Shown piece after piece: positions 51,218-60,504 of a DNA stretch of 64,000 bases (positions within the stretch are counted from its first letter, which is position 1; every line of letters starts with the position of its first letter). The notes beneath the pieces are model-generated. The model searched no databases. It saw only the letters and a program-made list of their open reading frames with translations, and was not told where the DNA came from. The translations under genes and the position numbers were made by a program. Source of the DNA: GCA-002282575 sp964606405 (GTDB taxonomy: Bacteria; Pseudomonadota; Gammaproteobacteria; Thiomicrospirales; Thiomicrospiraceae). The stretch is taken from assembly GCA_964606405.1 (NCBI GenBank), contig CAZSGH010000009.1, positions 4,467 to 68,466 of the forward strand, given 5' to 3'.

Positions 51218-51586
51218 ATGAAAGCACTCTGGATTCCCGATCGCCAAGACATTATTTGGATTGATTGCAACCCACAAGTCGGACAAGAAATGAAAGACAT
51301 TCATCCTTTTCTTGTGCTTTCCCCTGCTGCTTTTAACAACAGAACTTCTTTGGTGATTGGGCTTCCCATGACAACCGCTGCATACAATGCTGATAATCCG
51401 TTTGCGGTGCTGGTCGGTAAAGCACAAGGTAAAAAAGCCGATAAAGATAGTTATGTGTTGTGCCATCAGCCCAAATCTTTTGACTGGCGCATGCGCCTTG
51501 CCAAACCTCACCCGTTGGGCAAACTGAACGCAGAAGCCATGCGTGAAGTTTTAGAGTCGCTCAATCAAATTATGATGCTCTGCTAG
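51218..51586 (+). CDS. mazF: MazF/PemK-type endoribonuclease toxin
   Basis: 122 residues. WIPDRQDIIWIDCNPQVGQE then HPFLVLSPAAFN and VIGLPMTTA are typical of the MazF fold; VLCHQPKSFDW contains the conserved stretch near the active site. It cleaves mRNA at a short sequence. Partner of the antitoxin just upstream. Confidence 0.92.
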   Translation: MKALWIPDRQDIIWIDCNPQVGQEMKDIHPFLVLSPAAFNNRTSLVIGLPMTTAAYNADNPFAVLVGKAQGKKADKDSYVLCHQPKSFDWRMRLAKPHPLGKLNAEAMREVLESLNQIMMLC

Positions 51587-51638
51587 GGGTAAGTTCCAGC
51601 GTTACTAGAGAGACAACTAAACTGGCAAATGCGATAAG

Positions 51639-51959
51639 TTATGCTGAATGGGTATTGGGGTCGAAAAACGAACGCTTACCCAATAGGTCGGAGAAATTGT
51701 GGTGAGCATTTAAAGCGGCTTTAAGTCGCTCATTTGCTTTAGCGGGTGCATCCAAGGCGTTGACCAAGGTTTGCGCGTCTTGTACTGATAGCGTCAATGC
51801 CTGCTCCTGCAATAGAACCGTTTTCGCTTTTTCAATGGCGGCATTCAATACAAACGCATTCAGACTGGTCATACCCATAATGGCTGCCGCTTGCGACAAC
51901 AATGCTTGCGTGTCTAAGTCGACACGGGCGGTGATTCTGGGTAATGATGCTGTTGTCAT
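51639..51959 (-). CDS. DUF1778 (TacA-like) antitoxin without its toxin
   Basis: 106 residues. Ribbon-helix-helix N terminus LPRITARVDLDTQALLSQAAAI and a long C-terminal tail that would bind a GNAT toxin. No GNAT gene follows on the minus strand; the next DNA is the convergent MazF gene. It is therefore an orphan or solitary antitoxin. It has a clear promoter, operator and AGGAGG site. Confidence 0.85.
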   Translation of the reverse strand: MTTASLPRITARVDLDTQALLSQAAAIMGMTSLNAFVLNAAIEKAKTVLLQEQALTLSVQDAQTLVNALDAPAKANERLKAALNAHHNFSDLLGKRSFFDPNTHSA

Positions 51960-51963
51960 AACG

Positions 51964-52027
51964 ACCTCCTAACATGTGCCAAAGTGGCACATAGGTGAAT
52001 TATTGACTTAACAGAAAGCCTTGTCAA
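51964..52027 (-). promoter_or_regulatory. Promoter, operator and ribosome site of the DUF1778 gene
   Basis: TTGACA (52027-52022), a 17-base spacer and AATAAT (52004-51999) form a near-consensus sigma-70 promoter. The palindrome TATGTGCCACTTTGGCACAT follows as a likely autoregulatory operator, then AGGAGG 4 bases before the ATG. Confidence 0.82.
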
Positions 52028-52139
52028 CTGGCGTGGGGCAAGAATAAGCGAAGACAATCGCCAACACGGTGAACAAAACCCTCGGTGTTTTTCAAGCTAG
52101 TTGTCGCAAAAACATGCTGCGTCCTTTAAGTTTACGTGC

Positions 52140-52230
52140 GCCTAACAGGCGAAAAAAGCTTGGCTATAATTAGCGACGAAGGAGCGCAAGCCAAGCTTTT
52201 TGCGTCCTATGTTAAGGCATTTGTTAGGGC
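52140..52230 (-). repeat. Integron attC site at the end of the 588-residue cassette
   Basis: On the minus strand it starts with GCCCTAAC (52230-52223) right after the TAG stop and ends with a consensus R' box GTTAGGC (52146-52140). The stem pairs GCGAAAAAAGCTTGGC with GCCAAGCTTTTTGCGT around a variable loop. The size, 91 bases, is within the attC range. Confidence 0.82.
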
Positions 52231-53996
52231 TATGGTTTGCACAATATGTGAGCTTGAACACCAAAATCTTTGCATGAACTAATAAACGTATTTATAAGCC
52301 AGATTAACTGTACGTAATGTGGCTTACATTTGCTACCTGAAGCCAATTTATTTAACTCTCCTGCCAACTTAGCTTTACTCAAAAAAGGAGTTGCTAGTAC
52401 AATTTTTTTCATAGAATTAGGATTACTGTTTACTGCATCGAGAGCTAATTCTATTTCTTGCCAGTTCTGAGCGCCAGTAACTCTGCTGATATTAGTGCTT
52501 TCATAATTTTTGCACCATTCATTATCGTATTTATTTTTAAACAGCTGTTTTTCAGCCTGAGTTCGACCAATGTTTTTTAACGCTTGAGCAACTACATCAT
52601 GAAAGGCACTAGCACCATAACTGTCTTTCTCAGTAAATTTCGAATGTATAAATGAGATAGATGGAATAGCGCCATTGCTATCTATAGCAATGTGATCGGC
52701 CCACTCATCATTCATATCATCACAAATCACAATGTTATATGCTGAGCAATATTGATCTTCCACTTTCCGGAATAGAGAGTTGGTCGGAAACCGATTTAAA
52801 CTCGCGGCATGTGGCTTTTCTTTTTCACTAAGCGTGCCAGTAAAATCATAACTATTATCAAATATATTAAGTATGGACTGAGTGTTATTTAACAAGTGCT
52901 TATCTTCAAAACATGACTTTGAATAATATGAATAACTTGGTGAATCAAACACTGCAGAAAATGGCTTTTCTTTATTTATATACTCACCTACCGTATAGAT
53001 TTCAGAGCCATTTTCAGTTACAGAAATACTATCAAGAAGTTTACTCCTAATTGTTATTAAATTTTTTGAGTATGAAACCTTGCCGGATAGAGTTGCACCT
53101 TTGACTTTAATTAAACTCCCATTGACCATAATAGGAGACTTCAATAGATTAAAAAATTTATTAATTTCTGTACTGCTCAACTGACTATCATCAGTCTTAC
53201 TTAAAACTGCAACTCCCTCCAAAACCTTATTTTCTATTTCACTCAAATCTATGAGAATAGCAACAACTTGATGACCTAAATCGATAATGTCTTTTAAACA
53301 AATAGGAGAAGCAAAATTACGAAGAAATTCGCTTTGATTGGTGGTTACCTTTATTTCCTCTTTAATCTCAACAACCCAGTCGATTAGTCCGTCAAATGCT
53401 GATTTTTTATCCCTATGGCTAACTCTAGAAGTACTTGGTGTAAGAGTGTATGAAGCTTCTCCGACTTTCATTCTAAAATTACTTGGGATTGATCGACTAG
53501 ACGAATTAGATGAAATAATACCATTTAAACTTTTAGCCTCTAATGAACGTGATCTTATAACAGCATTTGATATACTCATGTTCTTCATGGTAACTCTTTC
53601 ATATTCAGGTTTTTTATCGCCATGAAAATGACAGAATTTTTCATAATCAAAATCATTGATAAAAGAGGAAAAATTTTTTTCTGGGGAATCAACGTACTTC
53701 TTCAAAATCGCTAAGGCATCACCACATTCAATTAATAATAAATAAGCATATCTTTGTTCTTTAATCGACGTCCCCGCTAAAAACGAGGGCTCTGCTTCAA
53801 TCTTGTATGAAACAATTGAGTATATAACTTGGTTTCCAGAAACCGTTGTATAGTTGACTTTGGGAGTGTTTAATAGGTAGTTTCCAACACGTTCTTTAGA
53901 GATTTCTTTGAATGTATCTTCAATAGACTTTTTGGTAAGTGCTTTATTTAGCTTAAAAAATTGAACATTTTTACTTAGGCTTAAATTACTAATCAT
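52230..53996 (-). CDS. Cassette-borne 588-residue protein with a nuclease-like motif, possible defence effector
   Basis: 588 residues, no membrane helix or signal peptide. No family could be named. The C-terminal third holds YNIVICDDMNDEWADHIAID and SISFIHSKF (about residue 419-456), an acidic residue pattern followed by HxK. This pattern resembles PD-(D/E)XK-type nuclease cores in some phage defence and repair proteins. A helical stretch AFHDVVAQALKNIGRTQ follows. The gene is strikingly AT-rich compared with all neighbours, a sign of recent transfer. It fills a complete integron cassette: it starts 48 bases after the previous attC and its stop touches its own attC. Defence is an inference from cassette context and the motif. 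Confidence 0.7.
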   Translation of the reverse strand: MISNLSLSKNVQFFKLNKALTKKSIEDTFKEISKERVGNYLLNTPKVNYTTVSGNQVIYSIVSYKIEAEPSFLAGTSIKEQRYAYLLLIECGDALAILKKYVDSPEKNFSSFINDFDYEKFCHFHGDKKPEYERVTMKNMSISNAVIRSRSLEAKSLNGIISSNSSSRSIPSNFRMKVGEASYTLTPSTSRVSHRDKKSAFDGLIDWVVEIKEEIKVTTNQSEFLRNFASPICLKDIIDLGHQVVAILIDLSEIENKVLEGVAVLSKTDDSQLSSTEINKFFNLLKSPIMVNGSLIKVKGATLSGKVSYSKNLITIRSKLLDSISVTENGSEIYTVGEYINKEKPFSAVFDSPSYSYYSKSCFEDKHLLNNTQSILNIFDNSYDFTGTLSEKEKPHAASLNRFPTNSLFRKVEDQYCSAYNIVICDDMNDEWADHIAIDSNGAIPSISFIHSKFTEKDSYGASAFHDVVAQALKNIGRTQAEKQLFKNKYDNEWCKNYESTNISRVTGAQNWQEIELALDAVNSNPNSMKKIVLATPFLSKAKLAGELNKLASGSKCKPHYVQLIWLINTFISSCKDFGVQAHILCKP

Positions 53997-54036
53997 TTTG
54001 CTAAAATCCTTTTCTGAACAACTAAACTCGAAAATA

Positions 54037-54106
54037 GCCCTAACGTGAAGGTCACCGGCACTGCACGCCTTTATCGCGCAGCGTCCGTGTGATGGATGGG
54101 TTAGCC
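54037..54106 (-). repeat. Integron attC site between the nucleotidyltransferase and the 588-residue cassettes
   Basis: On the minus strand GGCTAAC (54106-54100) to GTTAGGGC (54044-54037), 70 bases, with CGGACGCTGCGCG and CGTGCAGTGCCG forming the imperfect stem. The TAA stop of the nucleotidyltransferase gene is inside the R'' box. The GC-rich core contrasts with the AT-rich cassette that follows. Confidence 0.85.
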
Positions 54107-54886
54107 ATTGAGTTGCGCGAGCACATATTGCGCTGGAGAGCCTTCAATGTCTTTGCAGAAGTGTTTTACGTTCTTGTTGAACTCGTCAGCCTTATTTTCT
54201 AGATGCAACTTGAATGCGTTGAGTGATTCGCCAATTCGATTGTCTTCGCTTGCTAGCTGGTTTAGCGATTGCGAATTAATGCCATCGTTAATAAAGGCCA
54301 GATAAATATCAAAGGAATCCCTTTCTCTTTTTTGCTTCTGGCAACTATCCATCTTCGTGACGAACATTCCCTCAAAAGTCACCAATGGAATGCTTTGGCC
54401 GTCGACACTCTCAATGGAGTACATGTTTTGGTTGAATAGCACTTCAGAATTCGGTAGCGCAACGGAACACATTTTCTTCAGCCGGCGCTCTGCATTATTT
54501 AACGGAATATCGAGTTCAAGGTGATCGACGAAAAGACCCACGGAGTCTTTGTCTTCGAGCATTCTTGGGTGAAGAAGATCAATGTTGTAAATCAAGGTGT
54601 TGCCGTTAACAACTTGCCTCTTAAGCAACTGAAACGGATGTTTAGCTGAGGGATCGAAGCCCGATTGGATGAACTTCCCAATTACATCTGATAAAAACTC
54701 TGGGCGATTTGAATATCTAAACAAGATGTCTACGTCGAGGGTTCCTGGATGCTGAATGCTCGATTTGTTTCTGATTACTGGGCACCATCCGCCGATGACG
54801 AGATGCTCAATTTTGGAGAACTGCGAAAGCACCGCTGCTGTGTCTTTCAGCAGTGCTTTGGCTCCATCTTCTACTGAGTTCAGCAT
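54101..54886 (-). CDS. Cassette-borne nucleotidyltransferase-like protein
   Basis: 261 residues. IGGWCPVIRN (glycines 32 and 33) followed by LDVDILF (aspartates 51 and 53) is the GG..DxD active site of the MNT/AbiEii-like nucleotidyltransferase group. A later KRERDSFDIYLAF contains the RDxxDI helix typical of AbiEii-type proteins. AbiEii relatives are toxins of type IV systems that transfer nucleotides to tRNA; an antitoxin of AbiEi type is not seen. It is the cassette just before the 588-residue one, in the same direction. Confidence 0.78.
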   Translation of the reverse strand: MLNSVEDGAKALLKDTAAVLSQFSKIEHLVIGGWCPVIRNKSSIQHPGTLDVDILFRYSNRPEFLSDVIGKFIQSGFDPSAKHPFQLLKRQVVNGNTLIYNIDLLHPRMLEDKDSVGLFVDHLELDIPLNNAERRLKKMCSVALPNSEVLFNQNMYSIESVDGQSIPLVTFEGMFVTKMDSCQKQKRERDSFDIYLAFINDGINSQSLNQLASEDNRIGESLNAFKLHLENKADEFNKNVKHFCKDIEGSPAQYVLAQLNG

Positions 54887-54983
54887 GCAGAAATTTTAGC
54901 TGTGTGCTCTAAGGAGTTGTTATACGGCGCGAAGCGGCGATACAACGACTGCAATACTCGCACCACGCTACCCTGACGCATAG
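54887..54983 (-). other. Two hairpins upstream of the nucleotidyltransferase cassette
   Basis: TACCCTGACGC / GCGTCAGGGTA with a 3-base loop (about 54967-54991) and an imperfect attC-like palindrome GTTATACGGCGCG..CGATACAAC (about 54917-54946). Together they look like a small noncoding cassette or attC half sites. Confidence 0.4.
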
Positions 54984-55165
54984 CGTCAGGGTAACTATAA
55001 TTATACGGCACTTTCGCCGCATAACACGAAATCGAAACATTCATCACAACCAAAGCCCTCGCCAATTCAACACCTTAATCTTAATGCGCTGCCTAACACA
55101 ATTTCAGCACAAATCTACTGGCTAAAATCATAACATAAGCTTTGATAAAATTACATAATCCGCCA
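54984..55165 (-). repeat. Noncoding leader upstream of the nucleotidyltransferase cassette (copy 2)
   Basis: Counterpart of 39819-40000: same order of blocks from TTATGTTATGATTTT through GTGTTAGGCAGCGC and GTTGTGATGAATGTTT to the TTATGCGGC..GCCGTATAA hairpin and TATAATTATAG. The sequence after that differs from copy 1, with the break at G|TT. Confidence 0.65.
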
Positions 55166-55226
55166 AATCTTCCATGTATCACGCTTTGGCGACTCAGCGA
55201 CAGACAGTCAAGTGGCTACCCAATCA

Positions 55227-55700
55227 TCAACTCGCAACACTCTGATCTTTTTGCCACTTCTGTTTCAAGTGGTAAATCAGAATAATCAGGCTAAAGAATA
55301 ATGCCGAGACAATCCCCAACACCAGCAACAACCCTGTTTCTGTCGGGATCGTTTCTAACAGTAAGAGCTTACGCACCAAAACCACAAAGCCAATTTCTAG
55401 AAAGGCTAAGGCATAGTTAAAACCGCTGCTAATAAATAGGGTGCGCACAATCGCTAAAATAATCAGTGTGAGTAACGCATCGGTCAGCACATCTTTGATG
55501 GTATCGAAGCTTAATACGCCATGCTGTGTCATCACAGCATCGAAAAGCTTACCCGCCAAGCTCACCGTACAAAACAACAGGTAAGCAATCATGATGAGCA
55601 AAAAGAAATGGCGCATGAGCCTGACAGCGACTTGCATGCTACCATCAACTTTTGCATCCCATGTCGCCAACAAATGTGCTAACCGAGAGGGTTCACTCAT
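55227..55700 (-). CDS. psiE: PsiE family (phosphate-starvation-inducible) membrane protein
   Basis: 157 residues, four helices: FFLLIMIAYLLFCTVSLAG, LTDALLTLIILAIVRTLFI, YALAFLEIGFVVLVRKLLLL and LLLVLGIVSALFFSLIILIY. The arrangement matches the PsiE family, whose function is poorly known. Its start overlaps the stop of the outer membrane channel gene (ATGA), so it ends the efflux operon. Confidence 0.85.
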   Translation of the reverse strand: MSEPSRLAHLLATWDAKVDGSMQVAVRLMRHFFLLIMIAYLLFCTVSLAGKLFDAVMTQHGVLSFDTIKDVLTDALLTLIILAIVRTLFISSGFNYALAFLEIGFVVLVRKLLLLETIPTETGLLLVLGIVSALFFSLIILIYHLKQKWQKDQSVAS

Positions 55701-57229
55701 GAAGCGCCACCCCCAAGTGCTTTAAACACCGCAACATCGGCGGCTTTTTGGGCGCGAATCAGTGCCAGTAACGTCTGCTCGGCACTGTAGGTTTCGCGTT
55801 GAGCATCTAACACTTCCATATAGTTGCTGGCACCTTGTTCATAGCGTTTACTGCTGATGGTGAGGCGTTCACGTTGGTGTTGTAGCAAATCGCGCTGATG
55901 TTTGACCTGTACCGCATAACTGGTACGGTTGACCAAGGCATCGGCGACTTCTTTGAAGGCGTTTTGAATCGTCTTTTCGTAGTCGGCGACGGCTTGCACC
56001 TGACGCGCTGCCACCAAATCGTAAGCCGCTTGGGTTCGTCCGACATTAAACAGCGGGATGGTGATTTGCGGCACAAAACTCCAGTTTTCGCTGTTTTCCG
56101 CAAATAACCCTGTCAACGAACTACTGGCTGTGCCATAGCTGGCGGTCAGGGCAATGCGGGGTAAGAAAGCAGCACGCGCAGCATCGACATTCGCATCGGC
56201 CGCTTTTAGGCGCAATTCGGCTGCTTGCACATCGGGGCGACGTAACAACAAACTAGAAGGTGCTTGATCGGGCAGTGCTTTACTGTCTGCCTGTTGCGCC
56301 AAAGGCTGACCTGACCCGATGCTAGCATCGCTCAACGGCGCGCCCACCAATACGGCGAGGGTATTCACGGCAGCTTTGTGCTGACGGGCAATTTCGGCGC
56401 TGTCGCGTAGTAGCCCATCGTTTAGGGCTTCGGCTTGTAACCGTTCGGTTTCCGTTGCCAAACCAACCGCTAAGCGTTTGTCGATAATGCCGCGTACCGA
56501 CAAACGATTTTGGTAAATGCCATCAGAAATCACCAGTTTTTCTTGAGTTTCGAGCCACTGATAATAGGCATTGGCGATATCACCCACTAAGGCTAATTGC
56601 ACCGCTAAGGCATTGGCTTCGCTCGCCAAATAGCTAGCTTGCGCGGCTTCGGTTAAGTTGGCGACACGCCCCCACAAATCTAACTCGTAGCTGGGTAAGC
56701 TGATGCCCACTTCGCCTTTAGTCAAATCGAAACGACGCCCCATCGCTGAAATGTCGGCAGGTTGACTACTACGTGTGCCCGACACCACGCCATCGACACT
56801 GGGAAAACGGTCGGCGCGGGTCACGCCATACTGAGCACGCGCTTCGCTGACACGGGCAAGCGCTAACCGTAAGTCACGGTTGTTATTCAGTGCCTGCCCG
56901 ATCAAGGCTTGCAAACGCGCATCGGTGAAAAAGCCTTGCCATTGCGGCAATGCGGGTGCCTTTTGCGCTTGATTTTCTAACAAACTGGCATCGACTTTGG
57001 CGGTCGATGCTTCTTTCATCGGCGCACAGCCAGCGAGGGTAGCTGCAAACAATGTGCCTAACAGCAGTGAGCGCGATGGACGCAAGCCACGAAACGAGCG
57101 TATTTTTCCCGTTGGGTCAGTCTGCAATGCAGACTGGGGAACCCATCGTGGAAAAGCGATGCGAGTGGGTGTGTTTGCCCCATCAGCAGAAGTACGATAA
57201 TCCGACATCAGTAATCCTAACTTATCCAT
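55697..57229 (-). CDS. Outer membrane efflux channel lipoprotein, NodT/OprM type
   Basis: 510 residues from the ATG at 57229. The lipobox LAGC is near residue 68, too far from this start for a normal signal peptide. An in-frame TTG just before RPSRSLLLGTLFAATLAGC would give a perfect 20-residue lipoprotein signal, so the true start is uncertain. The mature part has two outer membrane efflux repeats with LNNNRDLRLALARVSEARAQYGVT-like helices and QLALVGDIANAYYQWL, YEKTIQNAFKEVADALVN. It is the trimeric channel of the RND pump upstream. Confidence 0.9.
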   Translation of the reverse strand: MDKLGLLMSDYRTSADGANTPTRIAFPRWVPQSALQTDPTGKIRSFRGLRPSRSLLLGTLFAATLAGCAPMKEASTAKVDASLLENQAQKAPALPQWQGFFTDARLQALIGQALNNNRDLRLALARVSEARAQYGVTRADRFPSVDGVVSGTRSSQPADISAMGRRFDLTKGEVGISLPSYELDLWGRVANLTEAAQASYLASEANALAVQLALVGDIANAYYQWLETQEKLVISDGIYQNRLSVRGIIDKRLAVGLATETERLQAEALNDGLLRDSAEIARQHKAAVNTLAVLVGAPLSDASIGSGQPLAQQADSKALPDQAPSSLLLRRPDVQAAELRLKAADANVDAARAAFLPRIALTASYGTASSSLTGLFAENSENWSFVPQITIPLFNVGRTQAAYDLVAARQVQAVADYEKTIQNAFKEVADALVNRTSYAVQVKHQRDLLQHQRERLTISSKRYEQGASNYMEVLDAQRETYSAEQTLLALIRAQKAADVAVFKALGGGAS

Positions 57230-60200
57230 GACTCACCTCTTTCGCATGATCAATCGGTTGTCCACCGGGGAATAGCTTACGAATGATGAGATACAACACA
57301 GGTACGAATAAAATCGCTAAGAAGGTTGCCGACAACATCCCCCCTGCAACACCCGTACCAATAGCGTTACGGCTTGCCGCACCCGCGCCCGTAGACAATG
57401 CCAACGGCAACACGCCCGCAATAAAGGCAATCGAGGTCATGATGATCGGACGCAGACGTAAACGCGCTGCTTCAATAATCGACGCGACCAGCTCCTTACC
57501 TTCTAGCTCTAACTGACGCGAAANNNNNNNNNNNNNNNNNNNNNNNNNNNNNNNNNNNNNNNNNNNNNNNNNNNNNNNNNNNNNNNNNNNNNNNNNNNNN
57601 NNNNNNNNNNNNNNNNNNNNNNNGCTTCAATAATCGACGCGACCAGCTCCTTACCTTCTAGCTCTAACTGACGCGAAAACTCGACAATCAGAATGGCGTT
57701 TTTCGCCGCCAAGCCAATAATCACCACCATGCCCACTTTAAAGTAAATATCGTTCGGCATCCCTACCGTTTGCACAGCCAATACCTGACCAAACAAGCCC
57801 AAAGGCACAACCAGCAGAATCGCAAACGGCACAGACCAGCTTTCATACAAAGCCGCTAACACCAAAAACACCACTAAAATCGACAAGGTAAACAACAACC
57901 CAGCCTGCGATGCCGACAAACGTTCCTCGTAAGAAGTACCCGACCAGTCGAAGCCAATACCAGCAGGCAAATTCGCTGCCATGCCTTGCATGCTCATCAT
58001 GGCATCGCCTGTGGTAAAACCAGGCGCAGGATTGCCCGCAAGCTTCATCGACGCAACGCCATTATAGCGATCTAACTTAGGCGAACCGACCACCCAACTG
58101 GGTGTCACAAACTCCGACAAAGGCACGAGGTCACCTGTGCGGTTTTTGACCCGCAAAGCCAAAATGGTATCGGGCGTGGCGAGGGTTTCGGCATTAACGC
58201 GCATTTGCACACGCAACACACGACCATCTCGGATAAAGTCGTTGACATACGCCGACCCTAAGCCCACTTGTAACACATTGTTAACCTCTGCAAGGTCGAT
58301 ATTGGTGGCTTGCGCCTTGATGCGATCAATATCGAAATAGAGCTGGCTCGAAAACTCCTTACTTTCAGGACGCACCCCTGCCAAGGTTGCGTTCTGACTG
58401 GCCATACCCAGCACCATATTACGCGCTTCGAGCAATTTATCACGACCGACAGCGCCAATGTCCATCAAACGGAAATCAAAGCCGCCGACAGCCGCCAACT
58501 CAGGAATCGGTGGCGGGTTGATGGCAAACATCATTGCCGATTTAATCTTAAAAAATGCCATATTGGCACGCATGGCAAGGCTCTTGGCATCGCTACCTGC
58601 AGCAACACGTTCGTCCCATTCCTTTAAGCGCACAAAGGCAATACCAGCATCTTGCCCTTTACCCAAGAAGCTAAACCCTGCGACGGTAATGACTTTCGCA
58701 ACCTCTGGCTGGGCAACGTAAAACTTCTCTAATTCCGCCAATACTTCCAAGGTACGTTCTTGTGTCGCCCCCGATGGCAATTGAATGAGGTTCACTAAGT
58801 AGCCTTGATCTTCTTCGGGCAAAAAGCCATTGGGCAGCTTGAGATACATAAACCCTGCCACCGCCACAATCATCAAATAGATGATTCCCAATCGAACAGG
58901 ACGGACGAGAAAAGCACCCACCCAACGCACATAACCGTTGGTGAAGTTGGAAAACTTATCGTTAAACCAGCCTAAAAAGCCCTTGTGATGCTGCATATCT
59001 TTTTGACGCAACAACGTCGTCGTCAGCGCAGGCGTCAGTGACAAGGCAAAAAAAGCAGAAAAGGCGATGGTAATCACTAACGTGACCGAGAACTGACGAT
59101 AAATCGCCCCCACCGAGCCTGTAAAGAAGGCCATCGGCACAAACACCGCCATGAGCACCAAGGTAATGCCAACAATAGCACCAAAAATTTGCGTCATGGC
59201 TTTGCGTGTGGCGGCTTTGGCATCCAAGCCTTCTTCGGTCATGATGCGCTCGACGTTTTCGACCACGACAATGGCATCGTCAACCAAAATACCAATGGCT
59301 AAAATCATGGCGAACAGGGTGAGTACGTTAATGGAATAACCCATCACATATAAACCTAACATGGTGCCCATCAGCGACACAGGCACAACAATGGTCGGAA
59401 TCATCGCCGCCCGTAAATTGCCCATAAACAACCACATCACCAAGAAGACTAAGACAAAAGCTTCCAGTAGGGTTTTAATCACTTCGCGAATCGAAATATC
59501 GACAAAGCGCGAGGTGTCGTAAGGCACATCCCACGTAATACCCGCAGGGAAATTACCTTCTAATTCACCCATGCGCGCTTTCACCCGCTTCACGGTTTCC
59601 AACGCATTGTCGGTCGGCGACAACTTGATACCGATACCCACCGCTGGCTTGCCATTCAGTTTTACATTGCGTGAATAGTCTTGCGCGCCCAACTCAATGG
59701 TCGCGACATCTTTTAAGCGCACGCTGCTACCATTTTTATCGGTGCGTAAAATCACCTGTTCAAATTCGGCAACGGTGTTAATACGGGTATTGGTAATAAT
59801 GGTTGCATTGAGTTCTTGTCCAGGCACGGCAGGCAACTGACCCAAGCCCCCCGTTGATACCTGAATATTCTGCGCTTTAACGGCATTGAGCGCATCGCTG
59901 GGGCTCATGTTATAGGCAGCCAACTTAATCGGATCGAGCCAAATGCGCATCGAATAATCTGTTCCGAATAACAAAGCCTCGCCTACCCCTTGCACCCGAC
60001 GCACATTATCCAACACGCGCGACGAAGCAAAACTTCCTAAGTCGATGGTGCTGTAACTGTTATCGGGCGAGGTAAGCATGACAAACATCAGAAAGTTGCG
60101 ACGTGATTTGGTGACCGTAATGCCCATGCGGCGCACTTCATCGGGTAAACGCGACTCAATACGCTTGATGCGATTCTGCACCTCCATATTTGCCACGTCC

Positions 60201-60502
60201 AAATTCGTTCCTGTCGCAAAGGTCATGGTTAAACTGGCTTCGCCCGTGAATTCACTCGATGATTCCATGTACAGCAAGTTTTCGATGCCGTTCATTTCCT
60301 GCTCAATCAACGTCGTCACGCTTTCTTCTACCTGCTGCGCACTCGCACCTGGGTAGGTCACGGCAATATTGAGTGCGGGCGGTGCCACTTCAGGATATTG
60401 TGACACAGGCAATTTGGTCAGCGCCAATCCACCCGCCATTAAAATAGACAGCGCAATCACCCATGCAAAAATGGGGCGCGTAATGAAAAACTGGGGTAGC
60501 AT
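57222..60502 (-). CDS. acrB: RND multidrug efflux pump, AcrB type (contains an assembly gap)
   Basis: HAE1-family pump. The N terminus MLPQFFITRPIFAWVIALSI, GILVDDAIVVVENVERIM in helix 4 with proton-relay aspartates, and the C-terminal FVPVLYLIIRKLFPGG are all present. The coding sequence is broken by 100 N at 57524-57623. The 55 bases on each side of the gap are identical, so removing the Ns and one copy gives 3126 bases, exactly 1042 codons and in frame, the normal size. It overlaps the channel gene and lies 2 bases after the membrane fusion protein gene. Confidence 0.95.
57524..57623. other. Assembly gap of 100 N
   Basis: Placeholder gap. The sequences 57469-57523 and 57624-57678 are the same 55 bases, so the gap is an unjoined contig overlap rather than missing DNA. 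Confidence 0.95.
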
Positions 60503-60504
60503 GG

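Noticed and set aside
38870..55226. Integrase gene for the cassettes
   Set aside because: No frame in the window shows tyrosine recombinase motifs; the cassettes are recorded as attC sites without integrase.
57524..57623. True sequence gap or insertion in acrB
   Set aside because: The flanks are the same 55 bases and joining them restores the frame and normal length.
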